This document shows positions 35,250 through 43,868 of a DNA stretch of 64,000 nucleotides, in pieces (the stretch's first letter is position 1; every line of letters begins with the position of its first letter). Position numbers and translations under genes: made by a program. The stretch is from an uncultured Desulfobacter sp. (lineage in GTDB: Bacteria; Desulfobacterota; Desulfobacteria; Desulfobacterales; Desulfobacteraceae). Location of the stretch: NCBI RefSeq assembly GCF_963666145.1, contig NZ_OY762614.1, positions 3,152,501 to 3,216,500 of the forward strand, written 5' to 3'. The notes beneath the pieces were generated by a model. That model did no database searches. It was not told where the DNA came from and saw only the letters and a list, made by a program, of their open reading frames with translations.

Positions 35250-35580
35250 CAGCACAGTCCATTTTTATAGTCGTCTCAGCGAACAGAAACTATCACGTTT
35301 TTTGTTCTCAAAGATAGGCTTTTTTCAAACCGGGAAAATGGGAATGCGCCCTCGAAATCTGAACCGCCTCACCACGGCATTCATATTTTTTGGGTTCCGT
35401 TCGGCCGGAGGCATTTATCTGTTTAACATCCTTTTATGGCGGCGCATCAGCTGTAGCTTATTTTGTTTCAGTTGCAGACAGTATCTGTTCCGCATTCGAC
35501 AGCTTTTTTTTATTTCTCATAGTAGGTTATATCCGTCTGTTTTCCCGATGAGTAAGGTTGGATAATAATATTAAGATTGG

Positions 35581-37359
35581 ATGAACAAAATGAGAAAAAA
35601 GGAAATGAAACAGGGCTTGTGGGCGATCATGGATCCGGTTATGACCTGGATTTATCTGGCCATGGCCACGACGGCCGTTGGCGCGATCGCTTCCATTGTC
35701 AGTATCTATTTCATGGCAAAAGCCCTGAACGCCGTCGTAACCGGAAACACAGCTGTTGTTTTGGGACTTGGCGTTAATCTCTGGCAGTTGCTGTGCCTGA
35801 TCGCAGCGCTGGTGATCGTAAGTTTTCTGTGCCGCAAGGGCGGCTTTGTGATTTCCCATCTGGGGGCCTTTCGCCTTGAACAGATTCTTAGAACCAGGCT
35901 CTCTGATCATCTGGCGAAACTGCCGCTGGGGTTTATTACCAACACCGGTTCAGGAACGTTGAAAAAAGTGCTTGTGGATGATGTGAACATGCTTCACGCC
36001 TTTGTGGCGGACAGCACCCCGTTTATCGGGAAAAGCCTGGCAGGCCCGGTGATGTCCCTGATCATGATGTTTGTGATTGACTGGCGTCTTGCCATGGTGA
36101 GCATCACCGTGCTGCTTTTGGGCGGGGTTTTCATGCGTTTGGCCATGCGGGACAATGAAGTGCTCCGACGAAAGTATGATGAAAGCCAGGAGATGATTAA
36201 TTCGGCGGTCATTGAGTTTGTGCAGGCCATGCCGGTGGTCAGGACCTTTGATGCCGGAACAAGTTCCTTTAAAAGATACACAAAGGCCCTGGATGAATTC
36301 CGGGTTGCGGTTAAATCGTGGTATGATTATTCCGGCAACGCGTCCAGGATGGGGATACTGATTTTAAGCCCCATGCCCACACTGGTGGCCGTTACCGCTG
36401 CAGGTATTTTTTTTGTATCCACAGGAACCCTTGCCTTTCCCTATTTCATTGCCCTTTTGATGCTCAGTACCGGTATGGCGGATGCCATGATGCCGCTGAT
36501 GTGGCTCAATAACTTCATAAAAAAATCCGAAGCCGGTGCATTGAGAATACAGGATATCCTGCGCATGGAGATCATGCCGGTGACAGAGCACCCCGAACAG
36601 CCCAACGATGCATCCGTCGTGTTTGAACAGGTGAGCTTCAGGTATGAAAACAGGGACAGTTATGCCCTGCGCGATGTAAGCTTTGAAGTCCCGGAAGGGA
36701 CCGTAACGGCATTGGTCGGGCCTTCGGGTGCCGGCAAGACCACCGTGGCAAGATTGATACCCCGATTCTGGGATGTTGAAAAAGGAACCATCCGAATCGG
36801 CGGCACTGACATTCGCAATATGCTGCCCGAAACGTTGATGTGCCATGTGGCGTTTGTCTTTCAGGATACCTTTTTATTCAATGACACCATTGCAAACAAC
36901 ATCAGACTGGCTAAACCGGAAGCCTCGGATGAAGAGATATACGAAGCGGCAAAGGCATCGCAGGTCCATGATTTTATCCTGTCACTCCCCGACGGCTACC
37001 AAACCATTGCCGGAGACAGGGGCTTGAGGCTTTCGGGCGGTCAGAAGCAGAGAATTACCATTGCCAGAGCAATCTTGCGAAACGCACCCATTGTTGTGCT
37101 TGACGAGGCCACCGCCTTTGCCGATCCGGAAAACGAGGAAGAGATCATCCGGGCGGTGTCAAGCCTGATGAAGGGTAAAACCGTCATTATCATCGCCCAC
37201 AGGCTGTCCACCATAAGAGATGTGAACCAGATCATTGTGTTTGACCAGGGCATGATCACAGAAAAAGGGCGTCATGGGGAGCTGATCAACAATAACGGTG
37301 TTTACGCAGTGCTCTGGAAAAACTACGAACAGGCACAGGCGTGGAACTTGCAAAAATAA
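35581..37359 (+). CDS. ABC transporter, fused permease and ATP-binding protein (first of pair)
   Basis: A 592-residue half-transporter of the type IV exporter fold. About six helices fill residues 15-320. The ATPase domain has Walker A GPSGAGKTT, Q-loop VFQDTFLFND, signature LSGGQKQRI and Walker B IVVLDEATAF; here the expected catalytic Glu is present but the usual SALD D-loop reads AFADPE. H-loop is IAHRLS. With the next gene it forms a heterodimer like YbtP-YbtQ or IrtA-IrtB, exporter-fold proteins that import or modify siderophores. A methyltransferase ends the operon. The insertion sequence ends 229 bases upstream. Confidence 0.87.
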   Translation: MNKMRKKEMKQGLWAIMDPVMTWIYLAMATTAVGAIASIVSIYFMAKALNAVVTGNTAVVLGLGVNLWQLLCLIAALVIVSFLCRKGGFVISHLGAFRLEQILRTRLSDHLAKLPLGFITNTGSGTLKKVLVDDVNMLHAFVADSTPFIGKSLAGPVMSLIMMFVIDWRLAMVSITVLLLGGVFMRLAMRDNEVLRRKYDESQEMINSAVIEFVQAMPVVRTFDAGTSSFKRYTKALDEFRVAVKSWYDYSGNASRMGILILSPMPTLVAVTAAGIFFVSTGTLAFPYFIALLMLSTGMADAMMPLMWLNNFIKKSEAGALRIQDILRMEIMPVTEHPEQPNDASVVFEQVSFRYENRDSYALRDVSFEVPEGTVTALVGPSGAGKTTVARLIPRFWDVEKGTIRIGGTDIRNMLPETLMCHVAFVFQDTFLFNDTIANNIRLAKPEASDEEIYEAAKASQVHDFILSLPDGYQTIAGDRGLRLSGGQKQRITIARAILRNAPIVVLDEATAFADPENEEEIIRAVSSLMKGKTVIIIAHRLSTIRDVNQIIVFDQGMITEKGRHGELINNNGVYAVLWKNYEQAQAWNLQK

Positions 37360-37369
37360 GGGGATTATC

Positions 37370-39145
37370 ATGGAATCGAAAATAAAACCGACCACCTTTT
37401 TGCAGTCATACAAGGCGGGGAAAACAATAGCCGGAGAGAATGGCCCTGAATATAAAAGAAGCATGCTGCTGTTCGTTGCCGCCTTTACTGCCGAAGGATT
37501 GGCGTATCTGTGTTTTTTCCCTCTGCTTTTCTGTCTTTTCGGGGCAAAGCCTTCGGCGGCCGGCGCGACAGGATGGCTGATTGTCATGCTCATGCTGGTG
37601 GCCGTTGAGTTGTATTGCAGATGGTATGGGCATGACTTTGATTTTAAAGGTACCATCGTGGATGTCGCCCACAGGCTGCGCCTTGATCTTGGGGAAAAAC
37701 TGAAAAGCATGCCCCTGGAAAAACTGTATTCATATAAGACCGGAACATTGAACAATGTGCTTTCCGTCGGGGTTGAATATTCCGTGCTCTCCATGGGCAT
37801 TGTCAGTTCCGTCATCATACAGACGGTGATTCCGCCGGTGCTTTTGATCCTTGTTACCTTTGTAATTGAATGGCGGCTGGCTTTTACGATGCTTGTGCTT
37901 TTCTGTATTGCGGTGCCGGTTCAAAAGTGGCACAGAAGCGGGTCAAGCAGAGGAAAGATCGCCTGTGGCAAGGCCCTGGCCCAGGTGGAATCAGATGTAC
38001 TTGAATATGTACAGGGCCTGCCTGTGTTGCGTTCAACCAATCAGGTCGGGGAACGGGCCGTTGGGCTACAGGCGTCCCTTCGTAATCATAAAAAAGTGCA
38101 GACAAAATCAGTTATAGAGCTTATCGCGCCCATGGTTGTTATGTCCGGGATTGTGGAGATCGGTCTGATTGCTGTGTTGTCCATGGGCATATTTATGATA
38201 TCCCAGGGCAGTCTGACCCTGTCCGTATCCGCCTCATTGCTGGTCATTATCTCCCGCTTCAGCGAGCCTTTGTCTTTGTTTTCAAACCTGACCCAGGTTT
38301 TTGATATTATGGATGCCGCTTTAATCCGGATAACGGAATTGCTCTCCATCAAACCATTGGCGGTCGACTATCCCCTTGCCGAACTCCGACAATTCGACAT
38401 TGCGTTTTCCCAAGTCTCTTTTGCCTATGCAAAAGAGGATCAATATGCCCTGCAAGATGTCTCCTTCTCCATTCCGGCCGGTAAACTTACGGCCCTTGTG
38501 GGCCCGTCCGGTTCCGGCAAAACAACAATTACCAAATTGATCATGCGTTACGCCGATCCCCAGGAAGGCTTGGTGAAAATAGGTGGTACGGATATCAAGC
38601 AAATCAGGCAGGAAGATTTAATGAAAAATTTATCCGTGGTCTTTCAGGATGTCTATCTGTTTGATGACACCATCTTAAACAATATCAGGATGGGCAATCC
38701 CGATGCCACGGATGAACAGGTCAAAGATGCGGCCCAAAAGGCATTTTGCCATGAATTCATAAACCGTTTGCCCGATGGGTATAATACGGCAGTGGGGGAT
38801 ATCGGCGGGGCCATGTCCGGCGGGGAAAAGCAGCGGATAAGCATCGCAAGGGCCATACTCAAAGACGCCCCCGTTGTCATGCTGGATGAACCCACGGCGG
38901 CATTGGATACCCAAAGCGAGGTGGCGGTACAAAAGGCCATTGACGCACTGGTTGCAGATAAAACCGTTATTGTGATCGCCCACCGTCTATCCACAATTGC
39001 CGGGGCCGACAATATTCTGGTGGTGGAAAACGGCAAAATTGCGGAACAGGGGACCCACACGCAATTAATAACCCTGCAGAAAAGATACGCTGCCATGTGG
39101 CATGCGCAACAGAGAACAAAAGAGTGGAATATCCCAGGCTATTAA
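37370..39145 (+). CDS. ABC transporter, fused permease and ATP-binding protein (second of pair)
   Basis: A 591-residue partner of the preceding half-transporter, 10 bases downstream. The frame is open from 37298, inside the previous gene, but ATG 37370 with GGGGA upstream is the natural start. The membrane part covers about residues 25-315. The ATPase domain has GPSGSGKTT, VFQDVYLFDD, MSGGEKQRI and VVMLDEPTAALD, with all catalytic residues intact, and H-loop IAHRLS. Since the first partner has a changed D-loop, the heterodimer may have one weaker site, as in many heterodimeric exporters. Siderophore or peptide-like cargo is inferred from relatives. Confidence 0.88.
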   Translation: MESKIKPTTFLQSYKAGKTIAGENGPEYKRSMLLFVAAFTAEGLAYLCFFPLLFCLFGAKPSAAGATGWLIVMLMLVAVELYCRWYGHDFDFKGTIVDVAHRLRLDLGEKLKSMPLEKLYSYKTGTLNNVLSVGVEYSVLSMGIVSSVIIQTVIPPVLLILVTFVIEWRLAFTMLVLFCIAVPVQKWHRSGSSRGKIACGKALAQVESDVLEYVQGLPVLRSTNQVGERAVGLQASLRNHKKVQTKSVIELIAPMVVMSGIVEIGLIAVLSMGIFMISQGSLTLSVSASLLVIISRFSEPLSLFSNLTQVFDIMDAALIRITELLSIKPLAVDYPLAELRQFDIAFSQVSFAYAKEDQYALQDVSFSIPAGKLTALVGPSGSGKTTITKLIMRYADPQEGLVKIGGTDIKQIRQEDLMKNLSVVFQDVYLFDDTILNNIRMGNPDATDEQVKDAAQKAFCHEFINRLPDGYNTAVGDIGGAMSGGEKQRISIARAILKDAPVVMLDEPTAALDTQSEVAVQKAIDALVADKTVIVIAHRLSTIAGADNILVVENGKIAEQGTHTQLITLQKRYAAMWHAQQRTKEWNIPGY

Positions 39146-39166
39146 TCGAATAAGGAAGGAAAAATA

Positions 39167-39988
39167 ATGACCCGGAAAATACCTATCAAAACAGGCACGG
39201 TTGAGGAGACGCTTTTACTGCCGTTGTGGGGCAGGGCATATGAAACACAAAAAAACAACCCGCGCTTGGTTGATAAAAGCGCGGTGACGATTCTTGATCA
39301 GATTGATTACGATTTTTCAGATATCGAAAAAACCCAATCCATGTCCCAGCATGGTTGGGTTGCACGCAGCCTGCATACCGATAAAATGGCGCAAGGGTTC
39401 ATAAAACAACATCCCGAGGCGACAATTGTCAATATCGGCTGTGGCCTGGACACGACCTTCAGCCGGATTGATAATGGTCAAATCATGTTTTATGAACTTG
39501 ATCTGCCGGATGTTATGACTTTGAGGAAAAATTTTTATGAAGACAGTGACAGGCACAAAAGCATTGCCTCTTCATTTCTGGACACTGAATGGTTTAAGCA
39601 GATAACAGTCCGGGACGGGTTGCTGTTTCTGGCCGGTGGTGTGCTGTGCTATTTCCAGGAAGCGCAGATCAAACGGTTTTTTATCCAAGTCGCTGACCAT
39701 TTTAAATCATGTGATTTTTATTTTGATTCTTTGTCCCCCATGGGAATGAAATTTGCGAAAAAGCAGGTACTAAAAAAAGGCGGCATGGACATGTCCATGG
39801 ATGGCGGATGGGGGCTGAAACCGGTAAAAATACTTGAACAATGGGACAAAAGAATTCAGGTCATAAATTCAATTCCCATGTCCAAAGGAATGAAGCACGG
39901 GATTCCATTTAAAGCAAAATTAGCATCTACCATTGCAGATATGCTTGGTGTTTGCTCGATGGTGCATATGAGAATCAGCCAAACCTAA
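39167..39988 (+). CDS. Class I SAM-dependent methyltransferase, LCMT/PPM1-like
   Basis: A 273-residue protein of the leucine carboxyl methyltransferase-like family found in polyketide and siderophore loci. Motif I is ATIVNIGCGLDTTFSRID (about residues 86-103). FYELDLPDVMTLRKNF supplies the acidic ribose-binding residue and the ELDLP signature of this family, and LLFLAGGVLCYFQEAQIKRFF matches the following conserved helix. AAGGAA lies before the start, 21 bases after the transporter pair, so the three genes should be one operon. The methyl acceptor may be the transported compound. Confidence 0.85.
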   Translation: MTRKIPIKTGTVEETLLLPLWGRAYETQKNNPRLVDKSAVTILDQIDYDFSDIEKTQSMSQHGWVARSLHTDKMAQGFIKQHPEATIVNIGCGLDTTFSRIDNGQIMFYELDLPDVMTLRKNFYEDSDRHKSIASSFLDTEWFKQITVRDGLLFLAGGVLCYFQEAQIKRFFIQVADHFKSCDFYFDSLSPMGMKFAKKQVLKKGGMDMSMDGGWGLKPVKILEQWDKRIQVINSIPMSKGMKHGIPFKAKLASTIADMLGVCSMVHMRISQT

Positions 39989-40040
39989 ACACGCCAAATA
40001 ACGGAAAATGACACGTACAATTCTCATTTTATCCTTTTGG

Positions 40041-40083
40041 GGCAGGTTATTGAAGACCGTTTATCGGCCTTCAATAACCTGCC
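40041..40083. terminator. 15-bp perfect inverted repeat between convergent genes
   Basis: GGCAGGTTATTGAAG (40041-40055) is followed by a 13-base loop and its exact reverse complement (40069-40083). The right arm lies inside the last codons of the sensor kinase, and the left arm lies just past its stop codon. It sits between two converging genes, so it may end or protect both transcripts. There is no T tract on either side, so it is not a textbook intrinsic terminator. Confidence 0.45.
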
Positions 40084-42085
40084 TTGTCCTGGCTGCCAGT
40101 TCCCGTATTGAAAATGGTTTTTGGATGAAATGGGTGTCCTTTTCCAGTACCCCGTGATGGGCAATAATATCTGCGGTATAGCCGGACATATAGAGCACTT
40201 TCAGATCCGGATAGCTCAGTTCCAGTTTTTTTGCCAACTCCCGCCCGTTCATCTCCGGCATAATCACGTCCGTAATGAGCAGGTCAATACCGTCGGCATG
40301 CTTTTTTACCACTTCCAGGGCTTTAACAGGTGAGGCAGCGGTCAATACTAAATACCCTTGCTGTTCCAGCATGGTCTGACTGATTTCCAGAAGATCGGCA
40401 TTGTCCTCCACCACCAGGATCGTCTCTGAGCCGGTCTCCAGGGCCTCGGGACGATTGGTTTGGGATTCCTCTCTGTTATCTGTCTGGTGCCGGGGCAGAT
40501 AAATTTTAAATTTCGAGCCATGTTTTGGTTCGCTGTATACATTGATAAACCCATTGTTTTGTTTGACAATACCATAAATCATGGCAAGGCCGAGGCCTGT
40601 CCCCTTTTCTTCGTCCTTGGTAGTAAAAAAAGGTTCAAATATATTATTGAGGATATCGGGTTCCATCCCGCAACCACTGTCGCTAACCGCCAACGTCATG
40701 TAATCACCGGGTATGAATCCCGCATGATCAATGCAATAATCCGCATCCAACGTGCAGTTTTCTGTCTCGATGATGATTTTTCCAACGCCGGTGATACTAT
40801 CCCGGGCATTGACGCACAGGTTGACAAGGATCTGGTCGATTTGTCCGGCGTCCATTGATATCTTCCAGGGCTTTTTCCCAGGAGACCAGACAAGGTGGAT
40901 ATCCTCACCAATGATTCGCTGCAGCATTTTGATCATGCTTTCAACAACCGTATTCAGGTTAAGCACCTTGGGCGATATGGTCTGCTTACGGGCAAAGGCT
41001 AATAATTGTCGCGTCAGGTCGGCTGAACTTTCAGCGGCTTTTCTGATTTCCTGTAACCCGATAAAATAGGGTCCGGCTGGATCCATTTGAATCAGCATCA
41101 GTTCGGCCTGCCCCATGATAATCCCCAGCATGTTGTTGAAATCATGGGCAACACCGCCTGCCAGACGCCCTACCGCCTCCATTTTCTGAGCCTGAATTAA
41201 TTGCGCTTGGAGTTTTTCTTTTTCAGCTTCCGCTTTTTTCCGTTCGGTGATGTCAATTCTAAGGCCGATCAGATGAACCGGTTTATCGTCCTCATCCCTT
41301 TCAAGCACATATCCGGTGACGTAATGCAAGCGAAAGGAGCCGTCAGCATGTTTCATACGTGCTTCATAGCGATATTCGTTTGTTTTGAAATTCAGAATAC
41401 TGTTAATTTTATTTTTGACCATTTCCCTGTCTTCGGGATGAATCCGCTTGATCCATATCTCTCTGTCAGAACGACCGAAAATGGGTTTATAGCCCAACAT
41501 GGTATAATATATAGGCGAGGCATACCAGGTATCATTGGCAATATTCCAATCCCAGATGCCGATATTGGCAACTTTAAGCGTTAATTGTAATCGCGCTTCG
41601 TTCATTCGAAGCTCTCTTTCAATCCGTTTTCGTTCTGTTATATCACGGGCCACGCCCAATACGCCGATCAGTTGGTTTTGAGTATCGAACATTGGCGTTT
41701 TAATGGTTTCAAGCAATTCTTTATGGCCGTCATTGCGGTAGATGACTTCTTCTTCATTTTTCACAGGTTTTCCTTTTGCGATGGCGGCTTTGTCATGTTT
41801 GCGGAAAAAATCCGCCTCCTGTTTGCTCATGAAATTATAGTCTGTTTTTCCGACAATATCCTTTTCCTTAGTATTAAAAAAGCGTTCAAATTTTCGATTA
41901 CAGGCAAGATAAACACCATCCGGATTTTTCAACCAAACAAGATCCGGTATTGTTTCAATCAGGGTGCGTAAAAACATTTCACGATTCAGCGGTTGGGATT
42001 CCTTTTGCTTCTGCATGAGCTGCAGCCTTTCCAGTTCCCGGACTCTTTTTTCCAATTCTTCGTATGTGGGTTTTTTTTTATCCAT
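40061..42085 (-). CDS. Hybrid sensor histidine kinase, PAS-PAS-HisKA-HATPase-REC
   Basis: A 674-residue soluble kinase without membrane helices. A short coiled coil (residues 1-25) leads to two PAS domains: about 30-150 (PDLVWLKNPDGVYLACNRKFERFF ... GVARDITERK) and 160-280 (NIGIWDWNIANDTWYASPIYYTMLGY ... GLRIDITERK). The H box is GGVAHDFNNMLGIIMG. The ATP-binding part has VNLCVNARDSI, DSGCGMEPD and GTGLGLAMIYGI. A receiver domain with DLLITDVIMPEMNG ends the protein near residue 670. No output regulator is adjacent. Its targets are unknown. Confidence 0.92.
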   Translation of the reverse strand: MDKKKPTYEELEKRVRELERLQLMQKQKESQPLNREMFLRTLIETIPDLVWLKNPDGVYLACNRKFERFFNTKEKDIVGKTDYNFMSKQEADFFRKHDKAAIAKGKPVKNEEEVIYRNDGHKELLETIKTPMFDTQNQLIGVLGVARDITERKRIERELRMNEARLQLTLKVANIGIWDWNIANDTWYASPIYYTMLGYKPIFGRSDREIWIKRIHPEDREMVKNKINSILNFKTNEYRYEARMKHADGSFRLHYVTGYVLERDEDDKPVHLIGLRIDITERKKAEAEKEKLQAQLIQAQKMEAVGRLAGGVAHDFNNMLGIIMGQAELMLIQMDPAGPYFIGLQEIRKAAESSADLTRQLLAFARKQTISPKVLNLNTVVESMIKMLQRIIGEDIHLVWSPGKKPWKISMDAGQIDQILVNLCVNARDSITGVGKIIIETENCTLDADYCIDHAGFIPGDYMTLAVSDSGCGMEPDILNNIFEPFFTTKDEEKGTGLGLAMIYGIVKQNNGFINVYSEPKHGSKFKIYLPRHQTDNREESQTNRPEALETGSETILVVEDNADLLEISQTMLEQQGYLVLTAASPVKALEVVKKHADGIDLLITDVIMPEMNGRELAKKLELSYPDLKVLYMSGYTADIIAHHGVLEKDTHFIQKPFSIRELAARTRQVIEGR

Positions 42086-42510
42086 TTTTATCCAATGTTT
42101 TTAAATTCTTACCAAAAATATAAAACACAGCTGATTTCCTATTGTCAGGCAGCCGTGGGCTTGGTTCAAGTGTGCAGATCTTTGTTCTTTATCGGTCAGA
42201 TGTGGATTATCTATAGTCAGGTCCCACCGGCAAAGATGGAGGTCTTTGGCTATAATAATTTTCAATTTATCATGAATTATACATTTATGGTGCAAATAAA
42301 AGATGAAACAAAATTTGAGAAGGAAAATAAAAAATAGAGAGGGTATCCAGGTCCGTATTAAACTCAGATGCCCCTTCAGCCCCTGATGGCAATTAAGTCG
42401 TGTCTGACCGAAAATCACAAATTTTAATCCTCAAAATACAGGATGTATTCCAAAAGTTAAATCTGCGCCCACCTTGTCCTCGGCAACGTTTCAAGGTTTT
42501 TTGCCGGACA
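42086..42510. other. Non-coding stretch with small palindromes
   Basis: 425 bases between the sensor kinase start and the antiporter remnant. It must contain the kinase promoter near 42086-42200. AATACA-GGA-TGTATT forms a perfect short inverted repeat at 42435-42449. A sequence around 42470-42515 reminded me of a recurrent intergenic element in related genomes, but I cannot confirm this. The open frames here have no protein-like character. Confidence 0.35.
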
Positions 42511-42786
42511 CTATGTAGGGCGTTGTTCTCCGAATTTTATTTTCTTATGGGGCGCTTCCTGCGTTTCTTCGGCAAAGACCGGTTCGGTGTCATCAAGGGG
42601 CTCAATGGTGATATTAAATAAACCGAAAAGCAGGGAAACAATTGGTGAAATCCAGCAGAAAAAATTAAATGGAAGATAGGCGATGCTCGGAACGCCTAAG
42701 GTCGCCGCCATAGAAAAAACGATCACCACTGTGACCGGTAGAAAAATACTGGGATGCAGCGTTTTTAATCCGTTTTTTATGATCAA
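42511..42786 (-). pseudogene. C-terminal remnant of NhaC-like Na+/H+ antiporter
   Basis: Ninety-one codons with no proper start (first possible TTG 42786, preceded in frame by TGA two codons earlier). The stretch PSIFLPVTVVIVFSMAATLGVPSIAYLPFNFFCWISPIVSLLFGLFNITI resembles the last two helices of NhaC-family antiporters, followed by a hydrophilic tail. A full antiporter would have about 450 residues, so at least 80 percent is gone. Deletion is the likely cause, since the adjoining upstream DNA is the arginase promoter region. A short independent membrane protein is the alternative. Confidence 0.5.
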
Positions 42787-42872
42787 AACTCATGCAAATC
42801 ATTAGATTAAATGAGTTGATTCTTTCGGGAATTAATAGTTTAAGGGTAAGTAGGCATCGCTTTGCTCTGACG

Positions 42873-42900
42873 TTGTAACAGGCGATGTCGACAATAGATT
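42873..42900 (+). promoter_or_regulatory. Arginase promoter with TGTCGACA operator
   Basis: A -35-like TTGTAA (42873-42878) and a -10-like TAGATT (42895-42900) flank a 16-base spacer containing ATGTCGACAA (42885-42894). The same palindromic core lies in the same place at three other promoters in this window (hisC, amino acid importer, gntR). Binding of the GntR-family regulator encoded at 57697-58356 is inferred. Confidence 0.6.
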
Positions 42901-42960
42901 TTGAAGTTTTAAGAACGTCTTAATATCGGCCCGTGGCCGTTAGTCAGGAGAACACGGATA

Positions 42961-43857
42961 ATGTGCAAAAAAATCAGTATTATTGGTATCCCCATGGATT
43001 TCGGGCAATCGCTTCGTGGTGTTGATATGGGGCCTGCGGCCGTCAGATACACCGGCCTGATTAAAAAATTAAGGGAGCTGGGCCATGAGGTTGTGGACAA
43101 GGGCGATATCAGCATACCTATCCGGGATGATGATGCCTTGGGCAAATCTAAAAAAAACGATTATGTAAAAGAGATTACCCAGATCTGTACGGCTGTTTAT
43201 GAAGCGGGAAAATCGGCCGTAGAGGAAGGGCGATTTCCTCTGTTTATTGGCGGCGACCACTCCGTAACCATTGGAACGGTGGCGGCTGCAACCTATCATG
43301 AACCGGCCGGCCTGATCTGGGTTGATGCCCATGGTGATTTCAACACGCCGCAATCTTCTCCCTCGGGCAACATCCATGGTATGCCCCTGGCCGTGTTGAC
43401 CGGAGAAGGGTATGAACCATTGTTGAATGTCGGAACTCCCGGCATTAAAGTCATGCCCGAACATGTGGTCATGATCGGACAGCGGGATCTGGATCAAAAA
43501 GAGAAAGAACGGTTAAAGGCTTCGGGCATTACGGTCTTTTCCATGAGAGAAATAGATGAATCCGGCATCAGTGCGGTGGCCAACAAGGCGCTAATGAAGT
43601 TTGCGCATCTCAAACGCATCCACCTCTCCGTTGACATGGATGCCCTTGATCCGTTGGAAGCCCCGGGTGTGGGCACGCCCGTGCCGGGCGGCATCACCTA
43701 CCGTGAGGCCCATCTGTTAATGGAAACCCTGGCCGATTCCGGAAAAATCACATCCATGGATCTGGTGGAAATCAATCCGATCCTCGACAGTGCCAATAAA
43801 ACCGCCAGGCTTGCTGTTGAACTCACATTGTCCGCCCTGGGCAAGAGTATTATGTGA
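42961..43857 (+). CDS. rocF: Arginase
   Basis: A 298-residue ureohydrolase that should split L-arginine, or a close guanidino acid, into urea and ornithine with a binuclear Mn centre. Metal ligands are visible in GGDHS (first His), WVDAHGDFNTP (Asp, His, Asp) and SVDMDALDP (two Asp). The SPSGNIHGMPLA loop is characteristic of arginases and differs from agmatinases. AGGAG precedes the start. It is convergent with lutC, 11 bases apart, and shares the TGTCGACA operator with the lut and importer operons. Ornithine aminotransferase, its natural follow-up, lies 16 kb away. A related guanidino acid could be the true substrate. Confidence 0.9.
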   Translation: MCKKISIIGIPMDFGQSLRGVDMGPAAVRYTGLIKKLRELGHEVVDKGDISIPIRDDDALGKSKKNDYVKEITQICTAVYEAGKSAVEEGRFPLFIGGDHSVTIGTVAAATYHEPAGLIWVDAHGDFNTPQSSPSGNIHGMPLAVLTGEGYEPLLNVGTPGIKVMPEHVVMIGQRDLDQKEKERLKASGITVFSMREIDESGISAVANKALMKFAHLKRIHLSVDMDALDPLEAPGVGTPVPGGITYREAHLLMETLADSGKITSMDLVEINPILDSANKTARLAVELTLSALGKSIM

Positions 43858-43868
43858 TCGACGATCTT

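Larger units (their letters stand above)
33831..35351 (-). mobile_element. Complete insertion sequence, ISKra4-like, 1521 bp
   Basis: The ends are exact: a 23-base terminal inverted repeat beginning GGGCGCATTCCC at 33831-33853 is repeated in reverse complement at 35329-35351 without mismatch. TCGAAATC occurs directly outside both ends (33823-33830 and 35352-35359), an 8-bp target duplication. Inside are a small orfA and a long transposase orfB on the minus strand. Perfect ends and duplication indicate recent movement. The family name rests on the transposase pattern (DGAHWIWNR, DFYHAVEHL, IGSGAIESS) and is less certain than the boundaries. Confidence 0.9.

Noticed and set aside
35520..35580. 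Fur-box-like sequence GATAATAATATTA before the ABC transporter pair
   Set aside because: It matches less than half of the 19-base consensus and AT-rich DNA gives such matches by chance.
37298..37369. Upstream extension of the second ABC transporter gene into the first
   Set aside because: The extra 24 residues are antisensible out-of-frame translation of the preceding gene; ATG 37370 has a proper ribosome site.
42101..42418. 105-codon hydrophobic minus-strand frame
   Set aside because: It overlaps no motif, has low-complexity Phe/Ile/Leu content expected from AT-rich DNA, and lacks a ribosome site.
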